8,964 nucleotides of DNA from Phycisphaerales bacterium UBA7812 (GTDB taxonomy: Bacteria > Planctomycetota > Phycisphaerae > Phycisphaerales > UBA1924). Shown in pieces: positions 5,958 through 8,964 of this stretch. A model generated the notes under the pieces. That model had not been told where the DNA came from, did not search any database, and saw only the letters and a list, made by a program, of their open reading frames with translations. Numbering within the stretch: the first letter of the stretch is position 1; every line of letters starts with the position of its first letter. The position numbers and the translations under genes were made by a program. The DNA is taken from contig DLBY01000138.1 of NCBI GenBank assembly GCA_002480345.1, positions 1 to 8,964 of the forward strand, written 5' to 3'.

Positions 5958-6590
5958 ATGCGCAGGCGGAATGGCAAGTCGGATCGTGCTCGTGGTGTTC
6001 GGGGGCTGGCGTGCGCCGGGGTGCTGCTCGCGGTCGTGGGTGGGCCCGCGGGGTGCGGGATGATGGCGGACGGGCTGGTGGCCGTCCGGGAGGAGGCGCA
6101 GCGGACGCGCGACGCGATCGAGGCGGACCGGGACGCGCTGGCGCGGGAGGCGGAGCGATTCCCGGACGGGTCCGAGGACAGGGCCCGGATCGAGGGGCTG
6201 ATCGCGGACCGGTCCGTGCAGGCGGACGCGTTTGCTCGTGCGATCGAGCGGATCGAGGCGGCTCGCGCACAGGCAGCCGCGGCGGGGGACGATCCTGCCG
6301 GTACGCTGGAGCAGGGGGCGGCGTGGCTCGCGCCGCTGGTGCCCCCCGGGGCGCAGTTGCCCTTGGTGCTGGGCGCGGGCCTCGCCGCGTCGGTGTGGCG
6401 GGCGGTTCGCCTCAAGCAATCCGCGGCGTCGATCGCGGAAGGACTCGAGAAAGCGATGCGGGGCGACGAGGCCCTGCGGGAAGGCGTGAAGCGGAACGCG
6501 GCGATCATCCGGAGTGTCCAGACCAGGGCCGCCCAGCGGATTGTCGATGAAGTGCAGAAGAGCAAAGCGATGGTGCGGCTGCCGATCTGA
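5958..6590 (+). CDS. Predicted lipoprotein with coiled coil and hydrophobic segment, unknown function
   Basis: The 210-residue product starts with a basic stretch (MRRRNGKSDRARGVRG) and a hydrophobic core (17-29). PAGC follows, with Cys33 as the likely lipidated residue; Pro at -3 makes the lipobox imperfect. Residues about 42-110 are a charged, Ala/Glu/Arg-rich helical region, probably a coiled coil. Residues about 121-147 (including VPPGAQLPLVLGAGLAAS) are hydrophobic and could cross a membrane. The tail (150-210) is amphipathic with repeated Ile/Val positions and ends MVRLPI. I do not recognise a family. The order lipobox, coil, hydrophobic segment and regular helical tail is loosely like small phage-encoded membrane proteins, but nothing phage-like is nearby. 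It is first in a probable operon, 32 bases before the pseudopilin. Codon use shifts to CGG and other G-ending codons compared with bamA and lpxD. Confidence 0.8.
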   Translation: MRRRNGKSDRARGVRGLACAGVLLAVVGGPAGCGMMADGLVAVREEAQRTRDAIEADRDALAREAERFPDGSEDRARIEGLIADRSVQADAFARAIERIEAARAQAAAAGDDPAGTLEQGAAWLAPLVPPGAQLPLVLGAGLAASVWRAVRLKQSAASIAEGLEKAMRGDEALREGVKRNAAIIRSVQTRAAQRIVDEVQKSKAMVRLPI

Positions 6591-6595
6591 CGCGG

Positions 6596-6608
6596 CCCGC
6601 CTCGCGGG
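6596..6608 (+). other. Small hairpin in the gap before the pseudopilin gene
   Basis: CCCGC (6596-6600) pairs with GCGGG (6604-6608) around a 3-base loop, inside the 32-base gap. No T-run follows. It may modulate readthrough or the weak ribosome site just downstream, but it could be chance at this GC content. Confidence 0.3.
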
Positions 6609-6622
6609 AGCGAGAAGAGCCG

Positions 6623-7453
6623 GTGAGACGACCATCCCCCCGACAGTTTGGTAACTCGAATCGGGCTCGATCGGGCTTCACGCTCATCGAGCTCTTGGTG
6701 GTGATCTCGATCATCGCGGTGCTGATCGGGATCCTGCTCCCGGCGCTGGGCAAGGCGCGGGAGTCCGCGACACGCGTGGTGTGCATGGCGAACCTGCGCG
6801 GCATCGGGCAGAGCCTGGAGATCTACCGCAACGACCACGACCGGGCGTTGCCGGTCATGCGCGAGCTCTGGACCGCGACGCGCGACGAGGACGAGATGCC
6901 CCCGGCGCCGGATGACTATCTGGGGAACCTCGATTACCTGACGCTCCCGCGCGCGCTCGAGTCGTACATCGACGCGCCCGCGCCGCGGTGGGACCCGATC
7001 GAGCGCGGGTGGTCGGGCGTGGACCCCTGGACCTGCCCCGCGGACGACGGCTCGGAGAGCGAGCCGCCCCCGTTCTATGCGAAGTACCAGACGAGTTACT
7101 ACTACGCGCCGGGGCTCGCGGTCTCCGGGGTTTACTTCCTGGGGCAGGTCGAGATCCGGGGCCGGGATCTGGGCACGGTCTGGGACGGGTGGACCCCCGT
7201 CGAGGGCACGGACGGCAGACCCACGGTGAGCCAGCTCGCGATCCTGATGGACGGGTGCGCCGCGGACCCCGGGGCGTGGCACCAGGGCGGCGGCGTAGCG
7301 AGCCTGGGCGCGAACGCGCTGTACGGCGACGGGAGCGTGGACTGGAACATCATCGACCCGCAGGACATCAGCGAGGACGGCGCCATGTTCCGGGCGTTGT
7401 GCCGCCTGGCCCGGGTGCTGAATCTGCCGGGCATCGGGGGCGATTGTGACTGA
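6623..7453 (+). CDS. Type II secretion/type IV pilus-like pseudopilin, planctomycete type
   Basis: The 276-residue product has a class III prepilin signal: a 18-residue basic leader ending in G18, cleavage before F19 (FTLIEL), and Glu at mature position 5 (E23). A hydrophobic helix runs through about residue 42 (LLPALGKARESA). Prepilin peptidase would cut and N-methylate it, and it would assemble into or act as a minor pseudopilin. The globular part has WTCPAD (136-141) and a C-terminal His...DG motif (H220, D236-G237, then SVDWN), as in the many H-X-DG pseudopilins of planctomycetes. It has 15 residues between His and Asp rather than the usual nine. The start is GTG at 6623, the only one giving a short leader; the ribosome site is weak (AAGAG at 6615-6619). 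No secretion ATPase or prepilin peptidase is in the window. Its partners are the flanking unknown membrane proteins. Confidence 0.92.
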   Translation: MRRPSPRQFGNSNRARSGFTLIELLVVISIIAVLIGILLPALGKARESATRVVCMANLRGIGQSLEIYRNDHDRALPVMRELWTATRDEDEMPPAPDDYLGNLDYLTLPRALESYIDAPAPRWDPIERGWSGVDPWTCPADDGSESEPPPFYAKYQTSYYYAPGLAVSGVYFLGQVEIRGRDLGTVWDGWTPVEGTDGRPTVSQLAILMDGCAADPGAWHQGGGVASLGANALYGDGSVDWNIIDPQDISEDGAMFRALCRLARVLNLPGIGGDCD

Positions 7454-7454
7454 C

Positions 7455-7460
7455 GGAGGA
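7455..7460 (+). promoter_or_regulatory. Canonical ribosome binding site of the 7466 gene
   Basis: GGAGGA, 5 bases before ATG 7466, is the best Shine-Dalgarno match in the window. It sits in the 12-base gap after the pseudopilin stop, which supports co-transcription with that gene and the start choice. Confidence 0.8.
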
Positions 7461-7465
7461 CCCCG

Positions 7466-8311
7466 ATGAACAGAGCGGATGTGCAGGGCGATACGGGCCC
7501 CCTCGGGGGCGGCTCGCTGCTCGACGAGATCGGGAGCGACGCGCCGGCACCGCGGGAGAAGCGGCGGGGCGTCGCGGCGCGCGCGGTCGGAGGGATCGGT
7601 CGCGTGCTGCGGATGTCCCCGATCGAGATGGTGCACAGCGCCGCGGGGGCCGTGGCCGCGCGACCCCGGGTCTCGGGCGTGATCGCGGCGGCGATCCTCG
7701 CGGCGGGCGGGGTCGGCGCGTGGCTGGCGCTGCGGATCGAGCCCCCGCCCGATTACGAAACCGAGCGGCTGGATGTCCTGTTCGAGTACACCCTGCTGAC
7801 CGACGACTTCAACCGCCTGCCGGTCGAGGAGCGGATCGCGCTGCTCGGGCAACTCATCGAGCGGCTGAAGGCGATGGGGACCAACGACAGCCTGTTGCTC
7901 GCGATGTTCGCCTCCTCCATCATGGGCGAGATGCGCGCCCAGCTCGAGGAGAACCTCAGCCGGCTCGCGGTGGATGTCGCGGACCAGTACGCGGCGGACT
8001 ACGACCCCAATGTCCCCGAGGGCGAGCGCGAGGCGTATCTCGAGGACGCGTTCGTGGACATGCAGCGGATGTTCGCGGTGTTCGATCCGGACCTCGCGAC
8101 CCGGGACCGGGAGGAGATGCTCGAAGACGGGCGTCGGCAGGCGCGGCGCGATCTGAACCGCTTCGAGCGGGGGCGCGTCGGTGCGGGCGAGGTCATCCGG
8201 ATCTTCGACATCATGAACAACAAGGTCGGTGCGCACATGAGCGGGCACGAGCGCGTGCGCGTGCAGACCATGTTCCGCGACATGACCGAAATGCTGCGGC
8301 GCGAGCCGTGA
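7466..8311 (+). CDS. Single-pass membrane protein of unknown function
   Basis: The 281-residue product has a hydrophilic N-terminus (1-68) rich in Gly, Arg and Ala with an amphipathic stretch (RMSPIEMVHSAAGAVAA). One clear membrane segment follows at about 70-89 (VIAAAILAAGGVGAWLALR), then a mostly helical, charged domain of about 190 residues. That domain contains FEYTLLTDDFNRLPVEER, LLGQLIERLKAMGTNDS and, near the end, IFDIMNNKVGAHMSGHERV. No catalytic motif or known domain is apparent. It starts 12 bases after the pseudopilin stop with a strong GGAGGA site, so the two genes are almost certainly co-transcribed, and the product may work with the pseudopilin at the envelope. The bitopic layout resembles assembly or accessory proteins of pilus-like systems, but this is context only. 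All three Asp-Val pairs and its Asn-Val pair use T-ending first codons. Confidence 0.82.
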   Translation: MNRADVQGDTGPLGGGSLLDEIGSDAPAPREKRRGVAARAVGGIGRVLRMSPIEMVHSAAGAVAARPRVSGVIAAAILAAGGVGAWLALRIEPPPDYETERLDVLFEYTLLTDDFNRLPVEERIALLGQLIERLKAMGTNDSLLLAMFASSIMGEMRAQLEENLSRLAVDVADQYAADYDPNVPEGEREAYLEDAFVDMQRMFAVFDPDLATRDREEMLEDGRRQARRDLNRFERGRVGAGEVIRIFDIMNNKVGAHMSGHERVRVQTMFRDMTEMLRREP

Positions 8312-8358
8312 AAGATGCAGGCACGAAGTGAAGGAGTGGGGATCGGGCTTGTGCGTGC

Positions 8359-8382
8359 CGCTGACCTGCGTGCAGGTCAGCG
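8359..8382. repeat. 24-base perfect palindrome
   Basis: Eleven-base perfect arms (CGCTGACCTGC at 8359-8369, GCAGGTCAGCG at 8372-8382) surround a 2-base centre. It lies 47 bases after the stop of the 7466 gene and 95 bases before the thioesterase -10. As RNA it would be a very stable hairpin with no T-run after it. It could end the upstream operon or, as DNA, bind a dimeric regulator. Confidence 0.6.
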
Positions 8383-8412
8383 CTGCATGGGGGAGGTGAG
8401 CAGGGGCGCACC

Positions 8413-8428
8413 GACCCGAAGACGGGTC
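8413..8428. other. Six-bp hairpin with AAGA loop
   Basis: GACCCG (8413-8418) pairs with CGGGTC (8423-8428) around a 4-base loop. It is the second inverted repeat in the same 177-base gap and could form a tandem terminator with the palindrome 30 bases upstream. No T-run follows. Confidence 0.4.
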
Positions 8429-8476
8429 AGTGGCACGGCCTGTCGACCGTTGGTCCGCCCGCGTGCGAGTTCGGCG

Positions 8477-8482
8477 TAGAGT
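8477..8482 (+). promoter_or_regulatory. -10 element of a leaderless promoter for the thioesterase gene
   Basis: TAGAGT is identical to the -10 of the minus-strand promoter at 451-456. Six bases separate it from ATG 8489, so the A of the ATG is the seventh base after the -10, the usual start position. No convincing -35 is found at 17 bases; TTGGTC (8450-8455) is 21 bases away. No ribosome binding site precedes the ATG. Confidence 0.5.
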
Positions 8483-8488
8483 CCGCCC

Positions 8489-8964
8489 ATGCGAGGCGAC
8501 GGCACACATCGAGAACTGAACGAACCGGCGAGTCCGGTCCCGACCTCGGGCTCGACGCCCATCCGCGTGCGCTACGCGGAGTGCGACCCGATGGGGGTGG
8601 CGCACCACGCGAGTTACGCGCCCTGGCTGGAGATCGCGCGCACGGAACTGCTCCGCGAAGCGGGGTCGTCCTACGCCGCGATGGAGGCGGCGGGGGTGTT
8701 CCTCGTCGTCACGCGGATGGAGATCCGGTACCGGCGCCCGATCCGGTATGACGATCTGCTCGAGGTGCGGGTCGTCGCGGAGCCCAAGGGCGCGGTCCGC
8801 ATCCGGCACACCTACGAGGTGGTGGTCGTCGAGCGCGGCGGCGGGCCCGCGACACGGGACGGCAAGGCGGTGCCGCTGGACGGCGTGTGCGCCGTCGCGG
8901 AGACCGAGCTCGCGTGCGTGGACGGAACGGGCAAGCCCCGCGGCCTGCCGGCGTGGCTGGGCGG
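8489..8964 (+). CDS. YbgC-type acyl-CoA thioesterase (4HBT hotdog fold), partial at right edge
   Basis: The first 158 residues are present with no stop before the window end. After a 24-residue polar N-terminal extension comes the hotdog-fold signature IRVRYAECDPMGVAHHASY (25-43). D33 matches the catalytic Asp of 4-hydroxybenzoyl-CoA thioesterase (D17 of the Pseudomonas enzyme), and HHASY starts the central helix with WLEIARTELLREAG. EIRYRRPIRYDDLLEVRV (78-95) is the family's second conserved block. Such enzymes hydrolyse acyl-CoA thioesters in the cytoplasm; the substrate cannot be told from sequence. The family is usually 130-150 residues, so the gene should end soon after the edge. The start at 8489 is constrained: an in-frame TAG lies at 8477-8479 and no other ATG precedes the fold. 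It is not next to tol-pal genes, unlike E. coli ybgC. Confidence 0.92.
   Translation, partial: MRGDGTHRELNEPASPVPTSGSTPIRVRYAECDPMGVAHHASYAPWLEIARTELLREAGSSYAAMEAAGVFLVVTRMEIRYRRPIRYDDLLEVRVVAEPKGAVRIRHTYEVVVVERGGGPATRDGKAVPLDGVCAVAETELACVDGTGKPRGLPAWLG

Larger units (their letters stand above)
8312..8488. other. Intergenic gap before the thioesterase gene
   Basis: These 177 bases hold the perfect palindrome, the AAGA-loop hairpin and the -10 element described separately. I tried to read it as a tRNA, SRP RNA or similar and found no match. A 54-codon open frame here (8315-8479) has neither a ribosome site nor the codon pattern of the neighbours. Confidence 0.6.

Noticed and set aside
5958..6590. 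Prophage fragment (phage-like small membrane protein)
   Set aside because: Only a loose architectural likeness. There are no integrase, structural or lysis genes, and the gene is in series with a pseudopilin.
8359..8460. Possible small structured RNA (SRP RNA or tRNA-like) in the hairpin-rich gap
   Set aside because: The conserved SRP loop sequences, a CCA end and a T-loop pattern are all absent on both strands.
8315..8479. A 54-codon open frame before the thioesterase gene
   Set aside because: It has no good ribosome site, its codon use is unlike the neighbours, and it runs through both hairpins and ends in the -10 element.
5780..8809. A roughly 1,000-codon minus-strand frame opposite lpxC, the operon trio and the thioesterase
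   Set aside because: It covers several real genes and the intergenic gaps, has low-complexity composition, and lacks domain signatures or a ribosome site.
1..8964. Apparent lack of CTAG
   Set aside because: CTAG is commonly rare in bacteria, and TAG is scarce in GC-rich coding DNA, so its absence is much less informative than that of ACGT.

Overview
The window is about 70% GC (by eye) and densely packed with genes on the + strand. It most likely comes from the chromosome of a planctomycete, probably class Phycisphaerae. The evidence is a Gram-negative outer-membrane and lipid A gene block, a planctomycete-style pseudopilin (G|FTLIEL, a WTCPAD motif and a C-terminal His...DG motif), and several lineage-type hypothetical proteins. 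No rRNA, tRNA, CRISPR, transposase or integrase was seen.

Layout. Positions 1-326 hold the 5' part of a minus-strand gene for a small two-helix membrane protein, cut by the window edge. Positions 327-670 are a divergent intergenic region with a promoter facing each way. Next comes an outer-membrane biogenesis block: bamA (671-3100), a Skp/OmpH-like periplasmic chaperone (3215-3865, with its own candidate promoter), lpxD (3901-4968) and lpxC (4965-5834, sharing an ATGA stop/start with lpxD). A strong hairpin directly after the lpxC stop probably ends this unit. A new promoter at 5893-5921 opens a second unit of three poorly characterised genes: a predicted lipoprotein (5958-6590), a pseudopilin (6623-7453) and a single-pass membrane protein (7466-8311). 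A 177-base gap with a 24-base perfect palindrome and a second hairpin follows. The window ends inside a YbgC-type acyl-CoA thioesterase gene (from 8489).

The first block supplies both sides of outer-membrane assembly. BamA inserts beta-barrel proteins, Skp escorts them across the periplasm, and LpxC and LpxD carry out the second and third steps of lipid A synthesis. The second block looks like envelope-associated genes of unknown role.

The most striking global signal is that the tetranucleotide ACGT does not occur once in 8,964 bases, although CGT and ACG are both common. All 22 Asp-Val, Asn-Val and His-Val codon pairs that I found use a T-ending first codon (GAT, AAT, CAT), although these proteins otherwise mostly use GAC, AAC and CAC. 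This suggests strong selection or mutation pressure against ACGT, for example from a restriction-modification or other DNA-modification system. A second theme is a recurring promoter shape (TTGnnn, 17 bases, TAnnnT). At the thioesterase gene the -10 element sits only 6 bases before the ATG, and at bamA only 10, which suggests leaderless or nearly leaderless mRNAs.
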